This document shows positions 11,061-21,074 of a stretch of 64,000 nt of DNA, in pieces. Origin of the DNA: Branchiostoma floridae (taxonomy: Eukaryota > Chordata > Leptocardii > Amphioxiformes > Branchiostomatidae). The position numbers and the translations under genes were made by a program. The DNA lies in assembly GCF_000003815.2 (NCBI RefSeq), contig NC_049980.1:3806497-3870496 (forward strand). Reading direction: 5' to 3'. Under the pieces are notes generated by a model that saw nothing but the letters and a program-made list of their open reading frames with translations, did no database searches and was not told the DNA's origin. Numbering within the stretch: position 1 is the first letter of the stretch; every line of letters begins with the position of its first letter.

Positions 11061-11935
11061 TCTTATTCAACAAGTTTATCCGTACTACTTTATGTACCAG
11101 CATCATGGACCCCGGGATTCACCCATTAACACTGTGTCATGCTACCTTATGGCTTCACACTAGTTAAAAACTTATCGCACAGTTCATCATCAACAGCTGT
11201 GTGTTATCGTATGTGGGACATGGGAACCGACATCTAATGTTCCACTAATGACCCTGTCAATCAAATACCTCCTGTCGCCGTTTGCAATGAAGCGTGTAAG
11301 AATTCTCGTCCCAAATGAAGTTTAGCCATATTATATTCCCGGACTTCGACTAAGAAACATCAAGGTCCTATTCCGTACTTCATACTTATTACGTCCATAA
11401 CAGAAACATGTTAATACTTGGTGCGTTTGTCAGTCTGCCTGTCGGTCTTGTAGGTGTTTCTGTGTGTGAATGTGCCTGTGTATTAGAGTAGACCATCCGG
11501 TAACTTATCGTCACCATATCTTTTTGACTTTGGCCACATGTTATCTCACAATCCATATCTGTTTAGTAAGATTCACATGACACAGAAATATTAGGCAACT
11601 TTAGATACAACGATATATCTAACACCATGAAAAGAATCATATAGGATATAAGCACAACGTCACACACCAAAGAAGACAAAACAACCAACATATACCAGAC
11701 CGACGTCACAGACTATGTTACCTACGGTCACTTGTTATTTTTGTATATGGTAGATATCATATGGCTGAGGAGTAAACGCAGGTGCTATCATTACACTAAT
11801 AGATACGTTTTGTGTCATTGTTTGGTAAATGATATGAACGAACATTTAACAAAGAAGTGCTCCCGAAACACTTCCCAGATTTTTTCTTAAGTTTTCCAAA
11901 GACACTGTCTCGCGATTCCTGTCGAGGGTATCCAC
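11061..11935. other. Gene-free stretch
   Basis: Unique-looking AT-rich sequence without a supported gene, RNA or repeat structure that I could identify. Confidence 0.4.
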
Positions 11936-11939
11936 ATAA

Positions 11940-12002
<63 letters not shown>
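11940..12002. repeat. (TA)n(TG)n(CG)n microsatellite
   Basis: A compound dinucleotide tract immediately left of the retrotransposon repeat A1. Confidence 0.95.
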
Positions 12003-12003
<1 letters not shown>

Positions 12004-12069
12004 CTGTATTTTTCTTTTTTCTATTTGCTTTTTGGACAGACGAGGGCAATGTGGCACTGAACTAAAGTT

Positions 12070-12363
12070 ATAAAAATTTAGGCCGGACGTGACGGTCATT
12101 TTGTTTTGTTACGGCCTGGTAGGATTTGGTATGGCTTTATATAATTTGTAAGGGCCCAAGGGGTTTCCTGATTTGGGATACTGGGGTCAATCACTAAACT
12201 GAAGGTTTATTTAGAACAGCCAATCAGCATTCGCAGAAGTTTCCGTTCTAGCCAATCAACGCACTGAAAAACCATGTGCTTGGCATACGAAAACACCGCG
12301 CTCCTAAGAAAAGTTTGGACAGCAGTTTGGTCAGGAAGATTACTGGTATTTGTGTCTTTTGTG
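12070..12363 (+). repeat. Split direct repeat A1
   Basis: Starts taaaaatttaggccggacgt and ends cttttgtg; repeated at 13682-13975 with about one mismatch. It contains a CCAAT-like 'agccaatcagcattcg' segment that may act in transcription. Confidence 0.92.
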
Positions 12364-12533
12364 AACTGTCTTTTTAGTGTGGTGACTCTCAGAACAGCCC
12401 TAGTATTGCGGTGAGTTTTCTTCTATTGTACTTTCTATCTGTGGTGTGCTGCCCTGTAGATTGGATTTTTCTGCTGTGCTATCTTTTGCTGTTGTGGAAA
12501 TCTTTTGGAGTCGGTGTTTTTTCTAATTCTATC

Positions 12534-13151
12534 ATGGCTGAAGGTACAAGCGCTCCAACGAGAGTCCTTATTCTAGGACACTCCTTCATCAGAAGGCTAG
12601 AGTGGTTTGTACGCGAGAGAAGGTATACCGCAGCAGGACGAGCTTTCAGTCAAGATTTATGGTTAAAAGATTGCGAGGTCTCTTTGAAATGGGTGTCGGG
12701 TGGTAATGTGGATAGAATCGGCGGTTTGGCGCAGAGCGGTTGCCTGCCAGACTCAGATTTGGTTTATTTGGAGCTGGGCTGTAATGACATAATGAATTGT
12801 TATTCTTCTTCTTATTCGTCCGAGGTAACTGCCTTGAGAGTATTAAACGTGGCTTCACTTGTCAAAGTACGTACGGGAGCACGTATCATCATTCTGGGGG
12901 AACCGTTGGCTAGGGTCTTCGATCCTCCATATATACATTACAATGAAGGACTGGTCAAGTATCTGACTGATCTAAGGAAAGAGGCATGCGAGGTTAAAGA
13001 TCTCTACTTGTGGAGGCATGCAAAACTGGCAGACAGACACTGTCCCCAGTATTTTGCTCCCGACGGACTTCACCTTTCAGATCACGGCCATTGTTTATAT
13101 TACAGGAGCGTTCGGGGTGCAATCACTGCCCATCTCCCTAAAATATCTTAG
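12534..13151 (+). CDS. SGNH/GDSL-type hydrolase of the YR retrotransposon
   Basis: An intact ORF with the SGNH blocks in order: block I LILGHSFIRRL (catalytic Ser, GHS variant of GDS), oxyanion block III ELGCND (Gly...Asn-Asp), and block V DGLHLSDHG (Asp and His of the triad). These enzymes are serine esterases or acylhydrolases; the substrate here is unknown. The frame is open from an ATG at 12411, but that extension (MSFLLLYFLSVVCC...) is hydrophobic and covers a copy of the 'gtggt..gctgccctgta' motif, so I chose the ATG at 12534 (MAEGTSAPTRV). About 205 residues. Flanked by A1 and B1, so it belongs to the element; hydrolase genes of this type are recalled in some Ngaro-like and CR1-like elements. 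Confidence 0.85.
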   Translation: MAEGTSAPTRVLILGHSFIRRLEWFVRERRYTAAGRAFSQDLWLKDCEVSLKWVSGGNVDRIGGLAQSGCLPDSDLVYLELGCNDIMNCYSSSYSSEVTALRVLNVASLVKVRTGARIIILGEPLARVFDPPYIHYNEGLVKYLTDLRKEACEVKDLYLWRHAKLADRHCPQYFAPDGLHLSDHGHCLYYRSVRGAITAHLPKIS

Positions 13152-13388
13152 ATTAACGTTTGATCCCTACTGTGGTAAGTTACCCTGTAGGGATTGATGT
13201 ATCTTTGTAGATATATTGTTATGTCTGCTTGGTATTACACCCAAACCCCTTTTTAGGCGATGTTTGAACTGGATTGCTTCACTTGTAGATAATTTGTTTA
13301 TGCCTACCTTGTGTTATGCCTACCTTACTGGCCTTTTTTATTCGCCTATTGGCTCGATTTGGGGGGTTTTTTGACGCTAACGCTCCCT

Positions 13389-13680
13389 TGGCGGGTAGAA
13401 AAAATTGTGACAAATTGTAGATTAGGATATTTCTAGTATGTTAAAAATATTTTAAGAAACAAAATGAGTGAAAAGATGGTATATGCCAGGTGTAACAATT
13501 TGAGCAATGATTTTTTCATTTCGAATCTGAACATAGTATGTATTTGTCATGTTTTATTTTTCATGCCAGTCAATTAAAGTTCTAGTACTCGCACCAAAAG
13601 ATAGCATGGAGTGATTATGGGTCTTATGTTGATGTTTAATGGCCGATAAGGTAGGCATAAATACATTTTCGTGAAACGAA
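13389..13680 (+). repeat. Split direct repeat B1
   Basis: Starts tggcgggtagaaaaaattg and ends cgtgaaacgaa; identical by eye to 19528-19820. Abuts A2 directly, giving a B-A junction as expected at the joint of a circular intermediate. Confidence 0.92.
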
Positions 13681-13681
13681 A

Positions 13682-13975
13682 ATAAAAATTTAGGCCGGAC
13701 GTGACGGTCATTTTGTTTTGTTACGGCCTGGTAGGATTTGGTATGGCTTTATATAATTTGTAAGGGCCCAAGGGGTTTCCTGATTTGGGATACAGGGGTC
13801 AATCACTAAACTGAAGGTTTATTTAGAACAGCCAATCAGCATTCGCAGAAGTTTCCGTTCTAGCCAATCAACGCACTGAAAAACCATGTGCTTGGCATAC
13901 GAAAACACCGCGCTCCTAAGAAAAGTTTGGACAGCAGTTTGGTCAGGAAGATTACTGGTATTTGTGTCTTTTGTG
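13682..13975 (+). repeat. Split direct repeat A2
   Basis: Second copy of A (see 12070-12363); the only mismatch I found is in 'gatac[a/t]ggggtc'. Confidence 0.92.
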
Positions 13976-14360
13976 CCCTCCCACCCTTCCCTGGCTGGCA
14001 TCTGGTGTCGCTTGGACTACAGTGGTAAGTTGCCCTGTATTTTAGATACGCCCTGTAAGAAGGGGGAAGCTGTGGATTGAATTTATTCATTTTTCTTGTG
14101 CACGTGATAATTTAGAATACAGTGGTAAGCTGCCCTGTATTTATCAGGTTCATTAGATCCAGTTTGTGTAATGGTGTGACTTGTTAGCGGTATTTCGGTG
14201 CAATTCACAGACTATTATCTGATATATTTGGCATGGATGATTTGATAGGAGTGTGGCTGTGATTATTTGACACAGTTATAATATTTTATTATTTTGCTTG
14301 AGAGATATTTGACATTCTTGGCCGTGAGACAGTATGATCTACAGACCATTATCTTACATA

Positions 14361-14628
14361 TTTACCTGTTAGACCTGCTAGGAGGGTTAACACAGGTTAT
14401 TTTTTATGATGTGATTATGTCTACATAGTTTGCCTGTTGGACCCGCTAGTAGGGTTAACGCAGGTTAATTTTGGTGATGAGATTATGTCTACATATTTTC
14501 CCTGTCAGACCCGCTAGGAGGGTTAACACAGGTTAATGCTGGTGATGTGACTATGTATACATTTTTACCTGTTAGACCTGCTAGGAGGGTTAACACAGGT
14601 TAATTTTGGTGTTGTGACTTTGTCGCAC
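14361..14628. repeat. Tandem repeat, ~68-bp unit, 4 copies, in the retroelement leader
   Basis: The core 'gctaggagggttaacacagg' recurs four times between A2 and the gag-like ORF, at a regular 65-70 bp spacing with 'gatgtgattatgtctacat' spacers. It lies in the presumed 5' untranslated leader. Confidence 0.9.
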
Positions 14629-14856
14629 AGTCTTTCTCATTACTTTAATTCCCTAAGAGGAAGCATGACCCAAAGGTGGGTGGACTTTGTTGAGTGTTAG
14701 GGATCTAGGGTGTTGCAGTGCACGGAGGAAGGTTGACATACTTCCTTTTTGGTAGTTCTGTGCTTACCTTGATTTGTCACAATTGAGTTGTGAGAGTCCG
14801 ACACTAAGGCAAAAAGGATCCTTGATGGTAAGCTGCCTAAGGATTCCATATTAGCG

Positions 14857-16116
14857 ATGCCACCATCTGAAAGATCTAAAAAGAAGAAAGGGAACCAGGG
14901 AGTGACAGACAACCCACACCCAGGAAACAACAATGGGAGGAGACCTAATACAAGAGCAACGACCGACAGTGGGACTGCCCCCCCTGCACCACCTAGACTC
15001 CCTCCACAAAAACTGTCATTGAAGTCGCTTCAGCAACAGTTGAATGACCTACAGAAGATAACAACTAGATTAGCAGATAAGCTGGGCGCGGACAATGTCC
15101 CTCACACATCAGAAGTCAGCACAACTGTAACAACAACAGTGAGCAGCACTGGCCTGCTAGGTGTGCTACCAGCAGGCTCACTCAGCGTTACAAGTGCGGC
15201 GAATCAAGGACTACTACAACAAGTCACGTCAACAATAACAGCCACTACGTCGAGCACGATTCCCATATACTCAACAAACTCTGTATTCGGATTGCAGCCA
15301 CCAGCCCTCCTGCCTACACGGACTGATGGACTTGGTGCTACACTAGCATCTAGCATTATGAGTACAGGTATCAGCTCTTATACAGGTAACAATTCCGCTC
15401 AGGTTCGGTCAGCGTCAGTACTGGGTGATCTCTTGGCCAATCAGGATATGGGTACCCGCTTACTAGAAGCAGGTGTTCACCTCCCGTTAGACACGGGTAT
15501 ATCTGATGGAATTAAGGATAAGATCTGGCAGGATAAATTCGTTGAGCTCAAACAGCTGTTGCCTAACTCACGACCTCGTCAACAATTCACAGTTAACCTT
15601 GATACTCTAGCGGGATCTCCCACATTGACGCTGGCTAACAGTGCGGAAGATATGGCAAAGCAATCGCTCACCTTATCACAGTGGTCCATGGCCTTCTCTA
15701 TATACCATTACATTTATATCCAAAAGCACTTAGCGCGAAGTCCTCAGCTGATCGCATATGCGCACTTGATTCGCTCCTTGGCAGAGCGGGGCGCACAATG
15801 GAGTAGGTATGATGCTCTCTTTAGGCAGCTTAGGCACGCATCCCCAAGTACCCCATGGGATGTCCCGAACATGCAGCTGTATGTGGACGCATTCAGTCAT
15901 GTCAAACCAACTTCTTTCACAACAAAACCCAATCAACAGCAAAGCAATATCAGTCTACCGTTGGGCTATTGTTTTCGATACCATTCAGTTGCATCAAACT
16001 GCTTCGCGGCAAGTTGCCCATACAAGCACGCATGCCCAACATGCTCAGGAGCACACAAAAACTTCAACTGCCCGCGTAATAGCCAGAACAGGAATACCAA
16101 CCCCCGTAAACGTTAA
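14857..16116 (+). CDS. Gag-like protein of the YR retrotransposon
   Basis: A 419-residue ORF starting MPPSERSKKKKGNQG. A basic N-terminus is followed by a Ser/Thr/Pro-rich low-complexity region (about 20-180), a helical core (about 200-340) and a C-terminal Cys/His cluster (CFRYHSVASNCFAASC, then CPTCSGAHKNFNC, about 370-410) that looks like a zinc knuckle for nucleic-acid binding. By position and composition this is the structural gag analogue of Ngaro/DIRS elements, packaging the RNA; no homology to retroviral CA is visible. It overlaps the start of the RT frame by roughly 35 bases, so pol may be reached by frameshift or reinitiation. Confidence 0.78.
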   Translation: MPPSERSKKKKGNQGVTDNPHPGNNNGRRPNTRATTDSGTAPPAPPRLPPQKLSLKSLQQQLNDLQKITTRLADKLGADNVPHTSEVSTTVTTTVSSTGLLGVLPAGSLSVTSAANQGLLQQVTSTITATTSSTIPIYSTNSVFGLQPPALLPTRTDGLGATLASSIMSTGISSYTGNNSAQVRSASVLGDLLANQDMGTRLLEAGVHLPLDTGISDGIKDKIWQDKFVELKQLLPNSRPRQQFTVNLDTLAGSPTLTLANSAEDMAKQSLTLSQWSMAFSIYHYIYIQKHLARSPQLIAYAHLIRSLAERGAQWSRYDALFRQLRHASPSTPWDVPNMQLYVDAFSHVKPTSFTTKPNQQQSNISLPLGYCFRYHSVASNCFAASCPYKHACPTCSGAHKNFNCPRNSQNRNTNPRKR

Positions 16117-16564
16117 CAAACTAGCCTTTTTTCTAGATGGATATACAGAACAGGAGAAAGACTATTTAATTCACGGTTTTTCTGTTGGTTTTCCCTTAGA
16201 TTATTTTGGTCCAAGATTCCGTTCGAAACAAAAGGTAAACTTGCCCAGTTCGTCACAATTCCCAATCATTCAGGAAAGAATTCAATCTGAACTGGAGACA
16301 GGAAAAATTGCAGGACCGTTCAAGACAGCACCTTTTCATAACCTTTTCTTATCCCCAATTTATGCGGTGCCAAAAAAGACTCCTGGTAAGTACCGGATTA
16401 TACATGATTTATCTCACCCGATTGGCAGCGCAGTAAATGAGGGAATACCAAGGGAATTTTCTTCGGTTTCTTTTGCTAACATTGATTCGGCTATCAAACA
16501 TATCAAAACGCTAGGCCCGGGTTGTTTTCTAGCAAAAACTGATATTCAATCCGCTTTCGTATAA
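16080..16564 (+). pseudogene. Reverse transcriptase, N-terminal part (frame 1 of a broken pol)
   Basis: Open in a frame different from gag, from about 16080 (FLDGYTEQEKDYLIHGF, typical of the region before the RT fingers in DIRS-type pol). Contains the fingers motifs (PIYAVPKKTPGKYRIIHDL) and RT motif A (LAKTDIQSAF, with its catalytic Asp), immediately followed by a stop. The homologous sequence continues in another frame at 16570, so a small frame break lies at about 16555-16565. It is either a disabling mutation or a sequencing error in an otherwise young copy. Confidence 0.8.
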
Positions 16565-16569
16565 TTCCT

Positions 16570-17673
16570 GTGCACCCAAATGATCATCATCTATTGGGGT
16601 TTTACCTTAACGATGGTTATTACTACGATAGGTGTTTGCCAATGGGATGTTCTACATCTTGTGACATTTTTGAAGCAGTTAGCACTGCACTCGAATGGAT
16701 AGCAGTAAGGAAGCTGAATATACGTTATCCCACTCATATCATAGATGATTTCCTCTTTGCTAATAGCACTTACTCATCCTGCGAACGGGATCTTGAGTTA
16801 TTCAGTAATATGTGTCAGGAGGTTGGGGTCCCTTTAGCAGAGGAAAAAACTTTTCATCCTGATACAACAATGACCTTTCTGGGTATTGAATTAGACACAA
16901 TTAAAATGGAGGCACGTCTGCTCCTTGACAAACTGCAGAAATGTAAGGTTACCATTCAAGAATTCCTACTTTTTTCATCAGCTTCCCTGAAACAAATTCA
17001 ATCATTGATAGGATTACTAAACCATGTTTGCCAGGTAGTTTCTCCGGGACGGGCCTTTTTGAGGCGTCTCATAGATTTAACTAAAGCAAAGCAGCCTGGA
17101 GACACTCTGATAAATATTGACATAGGGGTACGGCAGGTTTTACGGATGTGGAAGCAATTCCTAGAACATTTCAACGGCAAGTCTTTTTTCATTGATGAGC
17201 ATTTTTTACATGACACAAACTTGAATTTATATACTGATGCTGCTGGATCGTTGGGTTATGGTGCGACGTATGGAACGGCATGGTTTTATGGAGCATGGCC
17301 ACAGGAGATGAGATCCACGAATATTACTATTTTGGAGTTTTATCCCATCGTCCTGGCTCTCCATATTTGGGGACAAGAATGGTCAAATCATAGTATCATG
17401 CTCCACACAGACAATCAAGCCTTAGTGTATATCATTAACAGACAGACTTCCAGGAACCCTTTAATCATGCCATTGGTACGCAATTTTGTCTTGATCAGCT
17501 TGCAAAGGAACATATTATGTAAGGCAGTGCATATCCCTGGGAAAAGGAACGAAATGGCTGACTGTTTATCTCGTTTTCAGATCGACACGTTTCGACGGAG
17601 GTTCCCTCATATGAATCAGTTTCCAACGCACATTCCACCAACTCTACAGCCGAGCAACTTAATCATGATGTAA
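16570..17673 (+). CDS. Reverse transcriptase palm/thumb plus RNase H (continuation of broken pol)
   Basis: Carries the LPMGCSTSCDIF block, the catalytic IIDDFLF (YxDD-equivalent) and motif LGIELD, then a connection and an RNase H domain with acidic residues in LYTDAAGSLGYGA, ILEFYPIVLAL, LHTDNQALVYI and a terminal KRNEMADCLSR. Makes cDNA from the element's RNA and degrades the template. The first Met drawn at 16570 is artificial: the frame really continues the domain begun at 16080-16564. Ends 5 bp before the recombinase ORF. Confidence 0.87.
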   Translation: MHPNDHHLLGFYLNDGYYYDRCLPMGCSTSCDIFEAVSTALEWIAVRKLNIRYPTHIIDDFLFANSTYSSCERDLELFSNMCQEVGVPLAEEKTFHPDTTMTFLGIELDTIKMEARLLLDKLQKCKVTIQEFLLFSSASLKQIQSLIGLLNHVCQVVSPGRAFLRRLIDLTKAKQPGDTLINIDIGVRQVLRMWKQFLEHFNGKSFFIDEHFLHDTNLNLYTDAAGSLGYGATYGTAWFYGAWPQEMRSTNITILEFYPIVLALHIWGQEWSNHSIMLHTDNQALVYIINRQTSRNPLIMPLVRNFVLISLQRNILCKAVHIPGKRNEMADCLSRFQIDTFRRRFPHMNQFPTHIPPTLQPSNLIMM

Positions 17674-17678
17674 ACAAA

Positions 17679-18563
17679 TTGTTGTTTTGTTCTTTGGCCC
17701 CAGCTACGGTAACTGCTTATCGTTTGGCATGGCAACATTTTCGTCGTTTCACCTTATCAGTTCATGGTCAGCATTTGGTACACTTGCCTATTCCTGAAAT
17801 GCATATAGGCCAGTTTGCTACTTTTTTGCACCAAGAAGGGTTCGCTCCATCCTCAATAACGTCTAAGCTCTCAGCCATAAGCTTCATGCACAAGCTTCAC
17901 AATCTCCCAGATCCTACTTCAACGTTCCTCATTCGAAAACTGGTGCATTCAATTCAGAAACACCATGTCCCGGATAGCAGGCTGCCCATAACACCCACAA
18001 TCCTCCAGAGATTGAGTGACATTGTACCGCACATTGTAACTAGGGATTATGATCAGTGCCTTTTCGAAGCAATGTTTTTGTTCATGTATTATTCTTTTGC
18101 GCGATTAGGAGAAGTCACAATAACTAGCACCTCTCAACACACTTTGAACCTGGATGATATTACTGCAGTACCAGATCAAAGTGGAGCAACATCATATATC
18201 AAAGTTCAATTCAAGACATATAAGCATAGCAAGACGTCTACTCCAGCGACCCTTTCCATGATAGCACAGCCGGGCTGTAAGTACTGCCCAGTGAGTAGCC
18301 TTGAGCGTTTTCTCCTGAGGCGTGGGGGTAAATCGGGATGCCTTTTCACCAGCTCAAATGGTTCTCCAGTCAGTAGTGATCACTTTACCAAAGTCCTCAA
18401 GGCTTGCGTAGTACAAGCCAATCTAGACCCGCACAAATATACGTCACATTCTTTCCGTATCGGGGCAGCAACTCAAGCTGCAATACAAGGTGTTCCCGAT
18501 GACACCATACAACGCCTGGGAAGATGGTCATCTGATGCGTTTAAGAAATATATACGCATTTAA
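17679..18563 (+). CDS. Tyrosine recombinase of the retrotransposon
   Basis: An intact ORF of 294 residues. N-terminal SAM-like DNA-binding part (about 1-110) with VTAYRLAWQHFRRF, then the catalytic domain with Arg in SFARLGEV, HxxR in HSFRIGAAT, the GRW motif in RLGRWSSDAF and a C-terminal nucleophile Tyr in KKYIRI. All residues of the R-K-H-R-[H/W]-Y set that I can place are present. It would integrate a circular DNA copy by recombination at a short crossover site, which explains the absence of target duplication. Located directly after the RNase H, as usual in YR retroelements. Confidence 0.9.
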   Translation: MLFCSLAPATVTAYRLAWQHFRRFTLSVHGQHLVHLPIPEMHIGQFATFLHQEGFAPSSITSKLSAISFMHKLHNLPDPTSTFLIRKLVHSIQKHHVPDSRLPITPTILQRLSDIVPHIVTRDYDQCLFEAMFLFMYYSFARLGEVTITSTSQHTLNLDDITAVPDQSGATSYIKVQFKTYKHSKTSTPATLSMIAQPGCKYCPVSSLERFLLRRGGKSGCLFTSSNGSPVSSDHFTKVLKACVVQANLDPHKYTSHSFRIGAATQAAIQGVPDDTIQRLGRWSSDAFKKYIRI

Positions 18564-18999
18564 AAGAATGATGGCGGAGTCGATTGGGTATGAGTTCGTT
18601 GATTGATGTTAGGGTATACGCGAGACTAATATTACAGTGGTGAGTTGCCCTGTTTTTTCTACATGCCCGACATGTACAAAAATGTGTTGCTATGTTAGGT
18701 GCTTGCTTTAAGGATAGTGGCACTAGTTTATAAGTTTTCTTAGGAATACGACTTGTGTATTAATTTCTCGAGTTGCTTGCTATGTTAAGAGATAACGAAG
18801 TAAGTTTTTAGTTCCTTGTATGGCAATTCCCAAGTTATGTTATTTTGTAATAGTACTGTGGTGTGCTGCCCTGTAGGTTCTACATAATTAATGGTTATTG
18901 CAATATGTGTTGCAACATGGGAACCTGCCATAAGGATATTTACTTTGATATTCTGTTAGTAAACAGTCGTTGCTAGATACACCTCAACTAAAGACGATT

Positions 19000-19527
19000 A
19001 TTAGGCATGTATGCCCATAGTTTTGTTGTTTCAAACTAGGATAATCCGTTATATCGCAAGGTATTACCAAGCTCATTGTTTCGATAGTACAACTAGAACT
19101 ACATATGGTTACAGTGTTGAATTTTGTTCAAGATACAATACTCAATTATATTGTAAGATCTTACCATGTTTGTTGTTAAGGCAGTACAACTAGAACGTTA
19201 GTACTTCCTATGGTTATAGCGTTGTAATTTGTTCAAGATACGATACTCTGCTATATCACAAGATCTTACCAAGTCCATTGTTACGGCAGTATAACTAGAA
19301 CGTTTATACTTCCTATGGGGATTAAGTGCTGATGTTTTGTTCAGGCTACTATACTCTGTTATATCGCAAGATCTTACCAAGTTCATTGTTATAGTAGTAT
19401 AACTAGAACGTTTGTACTTCCTATTGTTATAGCTTTGATGTTTCAAGCTACCTTTACTCGGTTATTTCGCAAAATGTTACCAAGTTATCTTACTATTACT
19501 ATCCTAGCATAACTAGAACGTTTGTAC
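19000..19527. repeat. Tandem repeat, ~118-bp unit, ~5 copies, 3' part of the retroelement
   Basis: The blocks 'actagaacgtt.gtacttcct', 'cgcaagatcttaccaagt' and 'tgttcaag.tac.atactc' recur in the same order about every 118-120 bp, up to the start of B2. No convincing ORF; presumably the 3' untranslated region. Confidence 0.88.
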
Positions 19528-19820
19528 TGGCGGGTAGAAAAAATTGTGACAAATTGTAGATTAGGATATTTCTAGTATGTTAAAAATATTTTAAGAAACA
19601 AAATGAGTGAAAAGATGGTATATGCCAGGTGTAACAATTTGAGCAATGATTTTTTCATTTCGAATCTGAACATAGTATGTATTTGTCATGTTTTATTTTT
19701 CATGCCAGTCAATTAAAGTTCTAGTACTCGCACCAAAAGATAGCATGGAGTGATTATGGGTCTTATGTTGATGTTTAATGGCCGATAAGGTAGGCATAAA
19801 TACATTTTCGTGAAACGAAA
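19528..19820 (+). repeat. Split direct repeat B2
   Basis: Second copy of B (see 13389-13680) and right end of the element; the sequence diverges after ...gaaacgaaa. Confidence 0.92.
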
Positions 19821-19869
19821 AGTACGTTATATTAACAGTGCCACATACACGGTACAGACAGAAGGTAAA

Positions 19870-20029
19870 GGTAGTCTTTTACCTCCCCGACCCATTTTTT
19901 TACACCTGGGTGGAGTGAGGAAGGTCGTGTTAAGTGCCTTTCCCAATGGCACAACGTCGGGGATCGAACTTGGGACCGATAGATTCCGAGCCGAACGCTC
20001 TACCAGTTACGCTACGCCAAACGCCAACA
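19870..20029 (-). repeat. tRNA-derived SINE
   Basis: The minus strand reads from a tRNA-like head (gcgtaactggtagagcgttc as A box, aagttcgatccccgacg as B box) into a body (ggcacttaacacgacc, ccacccaggtgtaaa). The same body occurs near 3540 and 63355, so this is a dispersed family. Followed on the plus strand by a TG microsatellite. Confidence 0.7.
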
Positions 20030-20030
20030 C

Positions 20031-20076
<46 letters not shown>

Positions 20077-20190
20077 TTGTGCGTGTGCATGAATATATTT
20101 GTTGCGTGTGTCTGTGTGTGCCTCAATGTGGGTGTTTATTTGTTTGTGTGTGTGTGTGTGTTTGTGTGTGTATGTGTGCGTGTGTTGAAA
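20031..20190. repeat. (TG)n microsatellite
   Basis: A pure TG tract of about 45 bp followed by an interrupted TG-rich tail. Confidence 0.95.
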
Positions 20191-20288
20191 GAATTTAATA
20201 TGTGGAGGTAATGTCCAGCTATTAAAAACAATGACAATGCGCTAAGGGAACACAAGCCAGCTTACGAACACTAGTACCCTGACATAAC

Positions 20289-20584
20289 TAACCTGGAATC
20301 CAGTCTACCGTGGATTGGCCAGGCTACCTTCGGGGCAGGAGGGTCTTTCCACCGCCGGGGTAATCTTTCACACCCGGTAGGAGTTTTGCATGGTGGGAGT
20401 TAATTTTGCCATCCACGGGAGACACTGCTGGCCGGCTAATTATCCCACTGGGCTAAAGTCTAACAACGTGAAAATCCTACCGGGTGTGAATGGTTACCCC
20501 GGCGGCTGGGAGCTACACTGCCCCCGTACAAAGCCTGCACTTACTACGGTAGGCCGAGCCAGTAGTAGACTGGATTCCAGGTTA
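20289..20584. mobile_element. Foldback MITE, 'taacctggaatccag' termini
   Basis: About 296 bp with terminal inverted repeats taacctggaatccagtctac / gtagactggattccaggtta and a second inner complementary pair (ggggtaatctttcacacccg / cgggtgtgaatggttacccc). The whole unit could form a cruciform. No coding capacity. Confidence 0.85.
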
Positions 20585-20854
20585 TGACACAACTCGTCTA
20601 TAAGCAAGTGTCTGATATATGTCAACTGTAGGTTTATAAAACGCAACTACATAATAAGACGTAAGACGAAGTGTTTGAGTTAATGATATGTCCGAAAAGC
20701 CTTGAGAGTCTGGACAGCGTACTCGGTAATTACAGGCCGCCACATGGACACAAAATAACATATAGGCTGCTTTTCGTTGAGATCATTTCATTTCATTTTT
20801 ATTTCATTTTACCAGCTGGGGTAACATCACTACAGCCTGCTCTCAAAGCTCCTT

Positions 20855-21040
20855 TACAAATCAAGAATTTAGCTCGGCCGAGCTGTTAGCGAGCTCTAAA
20901 TTACGAGGAGGTATGACCCTGATGCCGACTAAGAAACTCTGCCATTTGTTCGTAGGTATCAGGGTCATGCCTCCTCGTAATTTAGAGCTCGCTGACAACT
21001 CGGCCGAGCTAAATTCTTGATTTGTAAAGGGGGCTTTAGG
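20855..21040. mobile_element. Near-perfect foldback MITE, 'aaatcaagaatttagctcgg' family
   Basis: About 75-bp arms (aaatcaagaatttagctcgg ... atgaccctgatgcc and its complement) around a 35-bp centre. A one-armed copy lies at about 56650-56740. No ORF. Confidence 0.88.
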
Positions 21041-21074
21041 AGTCTCTGGACACATACAGAAACAGACAACATAC

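Larger units (their letters stand above)
12070..19820 (+). mobile_element. Tyrosine-recombinase retrotransposon (Ngaro/DIRS type), bimodular
   Basis: A 7.75-kb element defined by split direct repeats: A1 (12070-12363), B1 (13389-13680), A2 (13682-13975), B2 (19528-19820). A1 and A2 differ at about one base in 294, and B1 and B2 look identical, so the insertion is recent. Between A1 and B1 lies an SGNH hydrolase gene; between A2 and B2 lie gag-like, RT-RNase H and tyrosine recombinase genes. There are no LTRs, and a YR in place of a DDE integrase places it with the YR retroelements, which integrate by recombination of a circular DNA and make no target duplication. No methyltransferase domain was seen, favouring Ngaro over DIRS1; the family name is inference. 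Confidence 0.88.
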
